Below the pieces are notes generated by a model. It worked only from the letters and a program-made list of their open reading frames with translations. It was not told the origin of the DNA and made no database searches. 64,000 nt of DNA, taken from positions 1,736,001 through 1,800,000 of the forward strand of contig NZ_CABVGP010000003.1 in NCBI RefSeq assembly GCF_902497555.1, in the 5' to 3' direction. Each line of letters opens with the position of its first letter. Positions within the stretch are counted from its first letter, which is position 1. Made by a program: the position numbers and the translations under genes. The DNA is from Amycolatopsis camponoti (GTDB taxonomy: Bacteria > Actinomycetota > Actinomycetes > Mycobacteriales > Pseudonocardiaceae). Positions 17,554 through 25,492 of this stretch are shown here, one piece after another.

Positions 17554-18330
17554 TCAACGAGCCTTCGAGTACCGCGACGGCGTCGTGCCCAGGTACCGCT
17601 TGAAGTGCCGGGTCAGGTGGGCCTGGTCGGTGAACCCGGCCGTCACGGCGACCTCCGCGGCGGGAGCGCCGTCGAGCAGCAGCCGGCGCGCGCGGTCGAC
17701 GCGGCGGCCCGTCAGGTAGCGGTGCGGTGGCAGGCCGAACCGCGCGCCGAAGCAGCGGACGAGGTGCGCCGGGTGCGCGCCGAGCGTCTCGCCCGCTTCG
17801 GCGAGCGTCACCGCTTCGGGCAGGCGAGCGTCGAGCAGGTCTCGCAGGTCGTCCGCGAGCCCCTGCTTCGGCGGGTGCGTCTCGGTCCGGCCCAGGTGGG
17901 TGCGCAGCCGCTCGGCGACGAGCGCGAGCCGGCTTTCGGCCTCGAGCGCGTCGCCCGGCTCGGCCAGCGACGCGTGCAGCTGGTGGATCCGGGTGCGCAG
18001 CAGGCCGTCGGCGACGCTCGGCTGGTCGACCGCCGCGCCGACGAGGTCCTCGCCCAGCACCGACGTGTCCAGGTAGAGCACGCGCTTGCGGAAGCCGTGG
18101 CTGGTCGCGGCGCGCCCGTCGTGCGCGACGTTCGGGGGCAGCAGCGTCACCGCCGTCCCGAGCGCGCCGTGGTGGTGGCGGTCGAGGTCGTAGCGGATGA
18201 CGCCGTCGTCGACGATCAGCAGCGTCCACGTGTCGTGCGTGTGCAACGGGTAGGCGTGCGTGATGAAGTGGGCGTGGAAGACCTCGGCGATCCCCGGGAC
18301 CGCCGGCCGCCAAGCTTCCACGTGGGCCAT
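17554..18330 (-). CDS. AraC-family transcriptional regulator
   Basis: The protein has 258 residues. The N-terminal cupin-like AraC binding domain has AHFITHAYPLHTHDTWTLLIV. The C-terminal double HTH has VTLAEAGETLGAHPAHLVRCF and EVAVTAGFTDQAHLTRHFKRY, ending GTTPSRYSKAR. It is divergent from the DUF2000 gene with only 49 bp between the starts, so it very likely controls that gene. ATG 18330 fits family starts (MAHVEAWRP). Confidence 0.9.
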   Translation of the reverse strand: MAHVEAWRPAVPGIAEVFHAHFITHAYPLHTHDTWTLLIVDDGVIRYDLDRHHHGALGTAVTLLPPNVAHDGRAATSHGFRKRVLYLDTSVLGEDLVGAAVDQPSVADGLLRTRIHQLHASLAEPGDALEAESRLALVAERLRTHLGRTETHPPKQGLADDLRDLLDARLPEAVTLAEAGETLGAHPAHLVRCFGARFGLPPHRYLTGRRVDRARRLLLDGAPAAEVAVTAGFTDQAHLTRHFKRYLGTTPSRYSKAR

Positions 18331-18379
18331 GTCAAGAACGTACAAGACGCGGGCGTGGCCGGCGGACGAGTCTTCGTGC

Positions 18380-18793
18380 ATGACTTCCTTCGACACGAAG
18401 ATCGCCGTCCTGCTGCGCGACGACCTGGCGTCCTGGCAGCGGCTGAACGTCACCGCGTTCCTGGTGAGCGGGATCGCCCACGTGACGCCGGAGCTGATGG
18501 GCGAGCCCTACGCGGACGCCGACGGCACGGAGTACCTGCCGATGTTCGGCCAGCCGGTGATGGTGTTCTCGGGCAGCGCGGACGTCCTGACCGCGGCGCA
18601 CACCCGCGCGCTGGGCCGCGGGCTGCGGTTCTCGATCTTCACCGACGAGCTGTTCCACACGGGCAACGACGACGACAACCGGGCGGCGGTCCGCGCGGTG
18701 CCGGGGGAGAAGCTCGCGCTGGCCGGGCTCGCGGTGCACGGCCCGAAGAACGCCGTGGACAAGATCCTCAAGGGCGCGTCGCTGCACCGCTGA
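18380..18793 (+). CDS. DUF2000 domain protein
   Basis: This 137-residue protein matches DUF2000, a peptidyl-tRNA-hydrolase-II-like fold. It has TKIAVLLRDDLASWQRLNVTAFL at the N-terminus and ALAGLAVHGPKNAVDKILKG at the C-terminus. The family is often encoded opposite an AraC regulator, as here. No biochemical activity is established for these proteins. A transport or stress role is sometimes suggested but is not visible in the sequence. Confidence 0.85.
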   Translation: MTSFDTKIAVLLRDDLASWQRLNVTAFLVSGIAHVTPELMGEPYADADGTEYLPMFGQPVMVFSGSADVLTAAHTRALGRGLRFSIFTDELFHTGNDDDNRAAVRAVPGEKLALAGLAVHGPKNAVDKILKGASLHR

Positions 18794-18877
18794 GTAGAAA
18801 CCCCCTGTCCGGTCCGCGCCGGCACTGGCAGCATGATCGGCAGCGCCGCGGAGAGCGGCTCGGACTGGGGAGGTTCC

Positions 18878-19384
18878 GTGAATTCGCTTCGTCGTGCGTG
18901 CGTGGTCCTGACGGCGGTGGCCGGGCTGGGCGTGGCGTTCGTGCCGGTCGCTTCGGCGGACCCGGTGCAGACCGTCGATTACGTCGCGGAGGAAGGCTCG
19001 CACCCGTTGCACGGCACCGCGCACTACGCCGGGCCGGGCGACGAGGTCCGGGTGTGGGTCAACGAGGGAATCCTGAAGGTCGACGTCCAGTCCGGGTTCA
19101 CCGACCTGCGGGTCGAGATGAGCCCGCCGGCCGGCGAAACGCTGCACACCGGCACGTACACCGGCGCGCGCTTCCGCTGGACCGACGACCCGGCGACGGA
19201 CACGCCGGGCTTCCTGGTGGTCAGCGGCGGCTTGGGCTGCGGCGACGTCTATGCGGACTTCACCGTGGACCGCCTGGACCGCGGGGCGGACGGCCGCGTC
19301 ACCGGCCTCGACGCGACGTTCGTCCAGCGCTGCGACACCCCGGACGGTCCGGCCACTCGCGGCGAGGTCCACTTCACGGCCTGA
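18878..19384 (+). CDS. Secreted protein of unknown function
   Basis: This 168-residue protein has a Sec signal peptide: a basic start MNSLRRA, hydrophobic core VVLTAVAGLGVAFV, and cleavage after ASA near residue 28. The mature part is beta-rich (VDYVAEEGSHPLHGTAHYAG; FRWTDDPATDTPGFLVV) and has two Cys (GCGDVY and QRCDT) that could pair. GTG 18878 is chosen because GGGGAGG lies 4 nt upstream. No family is recognised; small-ligand or wall-associated roles are possible. Confidence 0.75.
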   Translation: MNSLRRACVVLTAVAGLGVAFVPVASADPVQTVDYVAEEGSHPLHGTAHYAGPGDEVRVWVNEGILKVDVQSGFTDLRVEMSPPAGETLHTGTYTGARFRWTDDPATDTPGFLVVSGGLGCGDVYADFTVDRLDRGADGRVTGLDATFVQRCDTPDGPATRGEVHFTA

Positions 19385-19538
19385 GCCGCGCCACCGGCGG
19401 CAACGTCCCGGCGGTCACCCAGGTGACCCAGTCCGCGGGCCGGTCCCGGCGCTGGAGGAACCAGCCGTCGGGATCGGCGGGCGTGCCCGCGTCACCGCCC
19501 AGCATGCGCCAAACCACGTCGGGGCGCTCCAGGTTCAC
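19374..19538 (-). CDS. Small hypothetical protein coupled to methyltransferase
   Basis: GTG 19538 overlaps the TGA of the upstream methyltransferase (GTGA) and opens a 54-residue frame with several Trp (VVWRMLGGD, DGWFLQRRDRPADWVTWVT). The junction suggests coupled translation. The 3' end overlaps the convergent secreted-protein gene by 11 bp. No domain is recognised. It could also be chance coding in GC-rich DNA, but the overlap and Trp-rich composition favour a real gene. Confidence 0.5.
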   Translation of the reverse strand: MNLERPDVVWRMLGGDAGTPADPDGWFLQRRDRPADWVTWVTAGTLPPVARLRP

Positions 19539-20152
19539 GGGGCCGTCGCGTGCACCAGGAAGACGCTCCGCACCCGGTCGCCGCCGTCGACCGTGAACGT
19601 CCGGGCCGAGACGTCCCGGAACCCCGCCGACGAGGCCAGGGCCGCGGCGCCGGTTTCGTCGAGGGGGAACGACAAGTCCGCCGGCACGAACGCCGCGAAG
19701 GGGCCGGACGGCTTGAACCGCGCCCCCGAAACCACCGAAAACGCCAGCCGTCCGCCCGGCCGGAGCACCCGCAGCCAGTCGGCGAACGCGACCGCGCCCA
19801 GGAAGTGCAGCGAGGACGCGCACAGCACGACGTCGGCCGAACCGTCGTCCGCGGGCATCGGCACCGCCGGCCCGACCTGCCAGGTGATCACCCCGGCAGG
19901 ATCGAGCGAAGCGGCCTTCGCCGCGGCTTGAGCCACCATCGCCGGCGAGAGATCGACGGCCAGCACGCGAGAAGGCTTCAGCCGCAAAGCCGCGTACGCC
20001 GCGAACCCCGTCCCGGTGGCGACGTCCAGCACGAGCCCCGGCCCGGCCGGCAGCGGCGCGACCAGCGCGTCCGCCACCTGGGCGTGGAAGGTGTCTTCGT
20101 CGTAGTTCTCGGCCGTGCCGTCGAACAGCGCTGCCCGCGATGCGTGGTCCAC
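19535..20152 (-). CDS. Class I SAM-dependent methyltransferase
   Basis: This 205-residue UbiE/Methyltransf_11-type protein has VLDVATGTGFAAYAAL (motif I), VLAVDLSPAMVAQA (motif II), SADVVLCASSLHFL and VLRPGGRLAFSVV (post-motifs). The substrate is unknown. GTG start at 20152 has TAGGTT 6 nt upstream, which suggests a leaderless transcript. The stop overlaps the small downstream gene. Confidence 0.88.
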   Translation of the reverse strand: MDHASRAALFDGTAENYDEDTFHAQVADALVAPLPAGPGLVLDVATGTGFAAYAALRLKPSRVLAVDLSPAMVAQAAAKAASLDPAGVITWQVGPAVPMPADDGSADVVLCASSLHFLGAVAFADWLRVLRPGGRLAFSVVSGARFKPSGPFAAFVPADLSFPLDETGAAALASSAGFRDVSARTFTVDGGDRVRSVFLVHATAP

Positions 20153-20161
20153 GGACCCAAC

Positions 20162-20542
20162 CTAGTCCGGCGGACCAGCGATTTTCAGCGGACGGCGGCC
20201 GGCGAAGCCCAGGTCGGTGCGGTGGTACCAGCCCAGCTCGCGATCACCCTCGAGCCAGCACAGCAGCACGTCGACGCCGTCGAGCTCGGCCGGGAAGTCG
20301 ACCAGCAGCGGCGCGAACCCCTTGAGCTCGGCGCCGGTGCGCTGGACCGTCGTCATCAGGTCGTCGAGCCGGGCCTGCGCGGCCTTCCACTCGGGCAGCC
20401 CGCCCAGCTCGGTGGCGCGCCCGCCGGGCCGCAGCGACGCCGCGAGCTCGGCCGCGTCGGCCCGCACGCGCACCAGTTCGTCGAGGACCGGCCGCAGCTT
20501 CGCCAGTTCGTCGCAGGCTTCGGCGACGGTGAACAAACCCAT
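20162..20542 (-). CDS. DUF2203 family protein
   Basis: This 126-residue protein starts MGLFTVAEACDELAKLRPVLDEL, with a helical first half, and ends in LLCWLEGDRELGWYHRTDLGFAGRRPL. The WLEGDxExxYxH-type signature is diagnostic of DUF2203, a conserved family of unknown function. Its start lies 25 bp downstream of the membrane protein gene's stop on the same strand. The two may be one operon with the methyltransferase, which begins 10 bp after this stop. Confidence 0.85.
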   Translation of the reverse strand: MGLFTVAEACDELAKLRPVLDELVRVRADAAELAASLRPGGRATELGGLPEWKAAQARLDDLMTTVQRTGAELKGFAPLLVDFPAELDGVDVLLCWLEGDRELGWYHRTDLGFAGRRPLKIAGPPD

Positions 20543-20567
20543 CGGCCGATGATCCCACCGGCGCGGT

Positions 20568-21086
20568 TCAGGCCTCCCGGCGCCGCCGCACCAGGGCGTT
20601 GGCCAGCCCGCTGCCGACGAGCAGGAACCCCACACCGAGCAGGCCGCCGATGAAGAGGAAGTCCATGACGCCGTACGCGATGTCGCTCTTCGGCATCAGG
20701 TTCACCAGCCGGAAGCCCCAGTCGGGCACGGCCATCGCCGCGACGCCGGGCAGCACGCCGTAGAGCAGCCCGCCGAGGATCGGGCCGACCGCCGACAGCG
20801 CGCCGAGCGACGCGACGACCAGCAGCAGGATCGCCCCGCCGGCCAGCAGCGCGATGCCCTGCGGGTCGCGGTTGGTGCTGAGCGTCGCCTGGATCAGCTG
20901 CTGCTGGCGCAACCCGCCCCAGCTCAGCAGGCCCAGCGCGACCGGCGTGAGCAGGAGCCCGCCCAGCGCGCTGACGAAGTGGGCGACGCCGCGGCGCGGC
21001 CGCTCGTCGAGCACGTCAGTGGTGTTTTCGGGGTCTTCGTAGTCCTCGTAGTCGTCTTCGTACTCGGCGTACCGATGGGTCGACAT
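20568..21086 (-). CDS. Hypothetical membrane protein, acidic N-terminus
   Basis: This 172-residue protein begins with a Tyr/Asp/Glu-rich stretch (YAEYEDDYEDYEDPENTTD). Four hydrophobic segments follow (for example ALGGLLLTPVALGLLSWGGL, GIALLAGGAILLLVVASLGAL and FIGGLLGVGFLLVGSGLANAL), with a short basic tail (RRRREA). ATG 21086 has GGAGG 8 nt upstream. No family is recognised. The acidic cytoplasmic tail could be a protein-interaction region. It is divergent from icd. Confidence 0.75.
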   Translation of the reverse strand: MSTHRYAEYEDDYEDYEDPENTTDVLDERPRRGVAHFVSALGGLLLTPVALGLLSWGGLRQQQLIQATLSTNRDPQGIALLAGGAILLLVVASLGALSAVGPILGGLLYGVLPGVAAMAVPDWGFRLVNLMPKSDIAYGVMDFLFIGGLLGVGFLLVGSGLANALVRRRREA

Positions 21087-21345
21087 GGCCGTCACCTCCC
21101 GCATGATGAGTTCACGGATCGCATCGTGCCTTGGTTCACCCCTCCACGCGACGATCGCTCGGCGAACGGTCGAATCGGGCGAACGGCGGGCACCCGCCCG
21201 GTGACTACCACCACAAACAGGCGGGGGAGACTTGATACCGGCCACTACTGGAACCATCCAGGACGGTCAAGCAGTACGCTTGTACCGCTACCGGCGAAGA
21301 CTTATCGAAGTAACGCGAAGATCCGCGGAAGGAGCACCGCTGCTC

Positions 21346-22569
21346 ATGGCCAAGATCAAGGTCCAGGGCACCGTCGTCGAACTCGACGGCGATGAGATGA
21401 CCCGCATCATCTGGCAGTTCATCAAGGACAAGCTGATCCACCCGTACCTGGACGTGAACCTGGACTACTACGACCTGGGCATCGAGGAGCGGGACCGCAC
21501 CGACGACCAGGTCACGGTCGACGCCGCGAACGCGATCAAGAAGCACGGCGTCGGCGTCAAGTGCGCCACGATCACCCCGGACGAGGCGCGCGTCGAAGAG
21601 TTCGGCCTCAAGAAGATGTGGCTGTCCCCGAACGGGACGATCCGCAACATCCTCGGCGGCGTGATCTTCCGCGAGCCGATCGTCATCCAGAACATCCCGC
21701 GGCTGGTGCCGACGTGGACGAAGCCGATCATCATCGGCCGTCACGCCCACGGCGACCAGTACAAGGCGACCAACTTCAAGGTCCCCGGCCCGGGCACGCT
21801 GACCATCAGCTACACCCCGGACGACGGCTCCGAGCCGATGGAGTTCGAGGTCGCGAAGTTCCCCGAGGGCGGCGGCGTCGCCATGGGGATGTACAACTTC
21901 AAGAAGTCCATCGAGGACTTCGCGCGCGCCTCGCTCCAGTACGGCCTCGACCGCGGCCTGCCGGTCTACCTCTCCACCAAGAACACCATCCTCAAGGCCT
22001 ACGACGGCCAGTTCAAGGACGTGTTCGAGGAGATCTTCCAGGCCGAGTTCAAGGCCGAGTTCGACGCCAAGGGCATCTCCTACGAGCACCGCCTGATCGA
22101 CGACATGGTCGCGGCGGCGATGAAGTGGGAGGGCGGCTACGTCTGGGCGTGCAAGAACTACGACGGTGACGTCCAGTCCGACACGGTCGCGCAGGGCTTC
22201 GGCTCGCTCGGCCTGATGACGTCGGTCCTGCGTACGCCGGACGGCCGGACCGTCGAGGCCGAGGCCGCGCACGGCACGGTCACCCGGCACTACCGCCAGC
22301 ACCAGCAGGGCAAGCCGACCTCGACGAACCCGATCGCGTCGATCTACGCGTGGACCCGGGGTCTCGAGCACCGCGGCAAGCTGGACGGCAACCAGGAGCT
22401 CATCGGCTTCGCCAACAAGCTGGAGCAGGTCGTCGTCGAGACGGTCGAGGCCGGTCAGATGACGAAGGACCTGGCGCTGCTGATCAGCAAGGACCAGCCG
22501 TTCCAGACGACCGAGGAGTTCCTCGCGACGCTGGACGACAACCTGGCGAAGAAGATCGCCCAGGGCTGA
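21346..22569 (+). CDS. icd: NADP-dependent isocitrate dehydrogenase
   Basis: This 407-residue homodimeric enzyme oxidises isocitrate to 2-oxoglutarate in the TCA cycle. It is the eukaryote-like type II form ([14 protein letters not shown] at the start), not the E. coli type. Key segments are the substrate-loop region [19 protein letters not shown], the catalytic [19 protein letters not shown] with metal-binding Asp, and the coenzyme region [20 protein letters not shown] 21346 has GGAGCACC upstream. The 259 bp between it and the divergent membrane gene hold no other gene. A strong terminator follows. Confidence 0.96.
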   Translation: MAKIKVQGTVVELDGDEMTRIIWQFIKDKLIHPYLDVNLDYYDLGIEERDRTDDQVTVDAANAIKKHGVGVKCATITPDEARVEEFGLKKMWLSPNGTIRNILGGVIFREPIVIQNIPRLVPTWTKPIIIGRHAHGDQYKATNFKVPGPGTLTISYTPDDGSEPMEFEVAKFPEGGGVAMGMYNFKKSIEDFARASLQYGLDRGLPVYLSTKNTILKAYDGQFKDVFEEIFQAEFKAEFDAKGISYEHRLIDDMVAAAMKWEGGYVWACKNYDGDVQSDTVAQGFGSLGLMTSVLRTPDGRTVEAEAAHGTVTRHYRQHQQGKPTSTNPIASIYAWTRGLEHRGKLDGNQELIGFANKLEQVVVETVEAGQMTKDLALLISKDQPFQTTEEFLATLDDNLAKKIAQG

Positions 22570-22581
22570 GTTCGTCTCGTG

Positions 22582-22622
22582 AAGAACCCCCGTCCCGGTT
22601 TGCCGGGGCGGGGGTTCTTTTC
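22582..22622 (+). terminator. Rho-independent terminator of icd
   Basis: A 17-bp stem with one G-U pair (AAGAACCCCCGTCCCGG opposite CCGGGGCGGGGGTTCTT) and a short T-rich loop is followed by TTTT. It starts 13 bp after the icd stop. Confidence 0.88.
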
Positions 22623-22751
22623 GTGCACGGTGCGTCACCGGCGGGTGATCCGGATTGGCGCCTCCGGGTGGTTGCTGCGTCCGGCGCTGTCGGTCCGGGT
22701 AAAGGATTGCCTACCCTTGGCGGGGGACGGGGCACGCGGTTGGAGGAAGGC

Positions 22752-23048
22752 ATGTCGAAGAAGACTCTGATCATCTTGGGCGCCATCGTCCTGGTCATCG
22801 TCGTCTACGTGATGAACACGGACAAGCAGGCCTCGGGAGCTTCGGCCACCGGCTGCAAGGTGACGGTGACCGCGGACGTCCTCAACGCCCGCGAGACCGC
22901 CGACGGCAACGCCAAGATCGTCGGCAAGTACCTGCGTGACGCCTCGTTCGACGCGTTGCCCGGCGTGCAGAACGGCTTCCGGAAGGTGGCCGACGACAAG
23001 TGGGTCGCCGCCGCGTTCACCGCGCCGGTCGCCGGGTCCGCCTGCTGA
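22752..23048 (+). CDS. Membrane-anchored bacterial SH3-like protein
   Basis: This 98-residue protein has one N-terminal membrane anchor (TLIILGAIVLVIVVYVM). An extracytoplasmic SH3_3-like domain follows: VTADVLNARETADGNAKIVG, then NGFRKVADDKWVAAAF. Such domains often bind cell-wall glycans or peptides. ATG 22752 follows GGAGGAAGGC. It stands alone after icd's terminator and converges with the membrane hydrolase gene, whose stop is 5 bp away. Confidence 0.8.
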   Translation: MSKKTLIILGAIVLVIVVYVMNTDKQASGASATGCKVTVTADVLNARETADGNAKIVGKYLRDASFDALPGVQNGFRKVADDKWVAAAFTAPVAGSAC

Positions 23049-23052
23049 GCCG

Positions 23053-23664
23053 TCACACGCCGAGCAGGTCCAGCGCGAGGGTGGCGACGCCGAACGCCGC
23101 GGCGGACAGGCCCAGCGTGCGAGCGCGCTTCGGGTCCCGTTTCGCGGCGGCGCGCCAGTAGAGGCCGATGCCGATCGCGAGCATCAGCAGTTCGACGACG
23201 GCCGAGACGACGGGCAGCCGCCAGAGCCCGAAGCCGAACGTGGGCAGGTCGCCGGCGTTGCCGGGCAGGATCGGCAGGTCGGGGCGGTGCACGACGAGGT
23301 CGAGCAGCCAGTGCGAAAAGACGACGCCGGCGAGGATCAGCCCGATTTCTTTTCGGGGGTTCCGGGTGGCGGAGCCCCCGGCCTCGGGCGAAGCCCGGGA
23401 TGTCACGGCTTCGCGGCCGAGCCAGTAGCTCGCGACCAGGCCGAAGAGGGCGGCGAGGACGAGCGCGCCGACGAGCGAGTGCGTGTAGTCGGCGTGGATG
23501 AGGCCGCCGCCGTAGCCCGCGCCGTCGACGGTCTCGATGCCGCTGAGGTAGAGCGGCACGAAGACGACGTCGAGCCAGGCGGTGGCGAGCATGAGCGTCC
23601 ACACGGGAATGGCCGGCCGGCCCGCCTTGACGGCGGCCGCGAGCCCGAAGTGCCCGGCGATCAT
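23053..23664 (-). CDS. Membrane-bound metal-dependent hydrolase-like protein
   Basis: This 203-residue multi-helix protein has conserved histidines in helix contexts: MIAGHFGLAAAV, HADYTHSLVGALV and FSHWLLDLVVHRPDLP. The pattern resembles YdjM-type inner-membrane hydrolases, whose substrates are unknown. Between two helices is a hydrophilic linker (SRASPEAGGSATRNPRKE) encoded by a strong DNA hairpin. ATG 23664 overlaps the stop of a 28-codon ORF (ATGA), so it is translationally coupled to that ORF and to tetR. Confidence 0.75.
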   Translation of the reverse strand: MIAGHFGLAAAVKAGRPAIPVWTLMLATAWLDVVFVPLYLSGIETVDGAGYGGGLIHADYTHSLVGALVLAALFGLVASYWLGREAVTSRASPEAGGSATRNPRKEIGLILAGVVFSHWLLDLVVHRPDLPILPGNAGDLPTFGFGLWRLPVVSAVVELLMLAIGIGLYWRAAAKRDPKRARTLGLSAAAFGVATLALDLLGV

Positions 23665-23747
23665 CTGCGGGCCTCCGTCCAGGGGAAGCGGGCGTCGAGC
23701 ACGCCGAGCCCGACGGTGAAGAGGAGGACAGCGACGATGAAGCTCAT
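23661..23747 (-). CDS. 28-residue membrane microprotein
   Basis: ATG 23747 overlaps the tetR stop (ATGA) and the TGA at 23663-23661 overlaps the hydrolase ATG (ATGA). The peptide has one hydrophobic segment (SFIVAVLLFTVGLGVL) and a short charged tail (DARFPWTEARR). Perfect coupling on both sides is unlikely by chance. It may be a small subunit or regulator of the membrane hydrolase. It is too short for standard gene callers. Confidence 0.6.
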   Translation of the reverse strand: MSFIVAVLLFTVGLGVLDARFPWTEARR

Positions 23748-24319
23748 GGTTTCTCCGCGTAGTTCGTGAGGCCTTGGACGAGCATGGTTTTGAGGACTTC
23801 GAAGCTCTGGTCGACGTCTTCGGGCCGCCCGAAGCCCCCGGACGCTTCCAGCCCGGCAAAGCCGTGCGCGGCGGCGCGGATGCAGCGGGTGGCGTGCACG
23901 GCCTGGACGTGGTCGAAGCCGAACGGCCGGAGCACGGCGAAGACGACCTCGGCAACAGCGTGCGTGGCCCGGCTGAGCTCGGTATCGGTTTCGTCGGGAG
24001 CGGTGGCGAGCGCGTGGGTGCGGTGCGGGTGGCGCCGCAGGTAGGCGCGGTAGGCGTCGGCAAGGGCGCGTACGGCTGCTGCGCCTTCCCGCCCGGTGGC
24101 GGCGGTCCTCAGTGCTTCGGCCATCTCTTGGACGACTCGGAGGTCGATGAGCCGTCGCAGGTCGGCGACGTTTTTGACGTGCTTGTAGAGAGAAGGCGCG
24201 GCGACGTTCGCGCGGTCGGCGACCTTGGCGAGGGTGAGGGCCTCGGGTCCGGATTCGTCGACGATCTTGAGGGCCAGGTCGACCACGGTCGCGGTGGTCA
24301 GGCCCGCTCTAGGGGACAT
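23744..24319 (-). CDS. TetR-family transcriptional regulator
   Basis: This 191-residue repressor has an N-terminal HTH with LTLAKVADRANVAAPSLYKH near residues 28-47. Its C-terminal ligand domain ends with a TetR_C_33-like region (AAAHGFAGLEASGGFG). It heads a three-gene unit with the microprotein and membrane hydrolase, joined by ATGA overlaps. A 14-bp perfect palindrome (TAGCTTTAAAGCTA) lies 19 bp upstream of its ATG and is a strong candidate autoregulatory operator. Confidence 0.9.
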   Translation of the reverse strand: MSPRAGLTTATVVDLALKIVDESGPEALTLAKVADRANVAAPSLYKHVKNVADLRRLIDLRVVQEMAEALRTAATGREGAAAVRALADAYRAYLRRHPHRTHALATAPDETDTELSRATHAVAEVVFAVLRPFGFDHVQAVHATRCIRAAAHGFAGLEASGGFGRPEDVDQSFEVLKTMLVQGLTNYAEKP

Positions 24320-24337
24320 CGGGTTGGCTACTTGGCA

Positions 24338-24351
24338 TAGCTTTAAAGCTA
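24338..24351. promoter_or_regulatory. Palindromic TetR operator candidate
   Basis: TAGCTTTAAAGCTA is a perfect 14-bp palindrome in an AT-rich island, 19 bp before the tetR start. Its position between tetR and a gene-free stretch suggests autoregulation. Confidence 0.6.
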
Positions 24352-24719
24352 ATACTCGTAGCTTGGTGCGTCAAGGCGCGTTTTTTGTCGGTGGTGGCTG
24401 GTAGAACTTGATCAGGCTGAATACGCAGGTGAGAGGAGGTGTGACACCGCCCGAGGACGGGCGACAACTGAATGCGGCACGGGCTGAGTGCGGTTGTCCG
24501 CGGGGTCTCCAGGGGGAGTTCCGCGGGCGTGGGTGTTCGGCAGGTGTTCGGTGGGTGCTCGGTCGGTGCGGCTTGGCGGGGCCGGGGGAGTGGAGCCTGG
24601 GGACCGCGCTCGGACGGGGGTCGGAGCGCGAGGGTGAGACTCTTCTGAGCATGGCCGGGCCGGGCTGGAGCGAGCCGGGACGGGTCGGTTGGAGTGGGTG
24701 AGTCGAGTCCGGGCAGCCG
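24352..24719. other. Intergenic stretch, no gene seen
   Basis: This is 368 bp between tetR and the MBL-fold gene. Open frames on both strands have no RBS or recognisable product and an unnatural Gly/Arg or Pro/Arg composition. Short G-rich direct repeats (GGTGTTCGG, GGTGCTCGG) lie near 24534-24560. Nothing functional is assigned. Confidence 0.5.
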
Positions 24720-25448
24720 TCAGAGGGCGACCGTCAGGTCCTCGTCCGCGACCAGCACCTCGCCACCGAACTCCGCGCGCGCCTCCTCGGCAGCGGCCCC
24801 GCGGTCAGTCCCAGGCCAGAAGTGGGTCAGCATCAACCGCCGCGCTCCGGCGGCGGCCGCCCACTGGCCCGCCTCGGTCGCGGTCATCAAGAACCGGGGC
24901 TCTCCCTCCGCCGGTGGGGTGCGGAGCGTGGCGTCGCAGATGACCAGATCCGCGTCGCGGCCGAGGTCGGCCAACGTCGGCGATGGTCCCGTGTCGCCGG
25001 TGTACGCCACCGTCAACCCGGGCGCCGTCAAGCGCACGCCGAAGTTCGGCACGTGGTGCGGCAGCGGATACGTCGTCAGGCGGAACGGCCCGATGTCGGC
25101 CGGCGCGCCGAGGTCGTGCACCTCGAACAGCTCCGTCGGGTGCGGCCGCGGCTCCATCGCCGCCAAGCGCCGGACCGTTCCGGGTGTGCAGTGCAACGGC
25201 AACCGGCCGGTCGCCGACGCCGTGTAGTGCCAGGCTCGCCCGAGCGCGCTCACGTCCGCGCAGTGGTCGGGGTGCTCGTGCGTCGCCACGACGGCGTCGG
25301 GCAGCCCGTGCGCGAACAGGCGCGACGCCGCGCCGTACCCGAGGTCGAGGACGATGCGGAATCCGTTGTGCGACAACAGGAATCCCGCACACGCTCGCCC
25401 TGGCTCCGGAAACGCGCCGCAGCTGCCGAGCACCGCCAGCTCACCCAT
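24720..25448 (-). CDS. MBL-fold metallo-hydrolase (RNase Z-like)
   Basis: This 242-residue metallo-beta-lactamase fold protein has the metal site THEHPDHCAD near residue 56. A later His in PLPHHVPNFG and the Asp in VAYTGDTGPSP follow. Order and length resemble the ribonuclease-Z-like hydrolases found next to rph in actinobacteria, but no rph is present here. The substrate is uncertain. CAGACT lies 7 nt before ATG 25448, consistent with a leaderless transcript. It is divergent from xth. Confidence 0.88.
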   Translation of the reverse strand: MGELAVLGSCGAFPEPGRACAGFLLSHNGFRIVLDLGYGAASRLFAHGLPDAVVATHEHPDHCADVSALGRAWHYTASATGRLPLHCTPGTVRRLAAMEPRPHPTELFEVHDLGAPADIGPFRLTTYPLPHHVPNFGVRLTAPGLTVAYTGDTGPSPTLADLGRDADLVICDATLRTPPAEGEPRFLMTATEAGQWAAAAGARRLMLTHFWPGTDRGAAAEEARAEFGGEVLVADEDLTVAL

Positions 25449-25492
25449 GCCCGGCAGTCTGGCAGAGCGGCCCGGCCGGTAGCGTGCAGTTC

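Noticed and set aside
24408..24701. 97-codon plus-strand frame in the tetR-MBL gap
   Set aside because: No RBS, Gly/Arg-rich, no motif, and an equally poor frame on the other strand.
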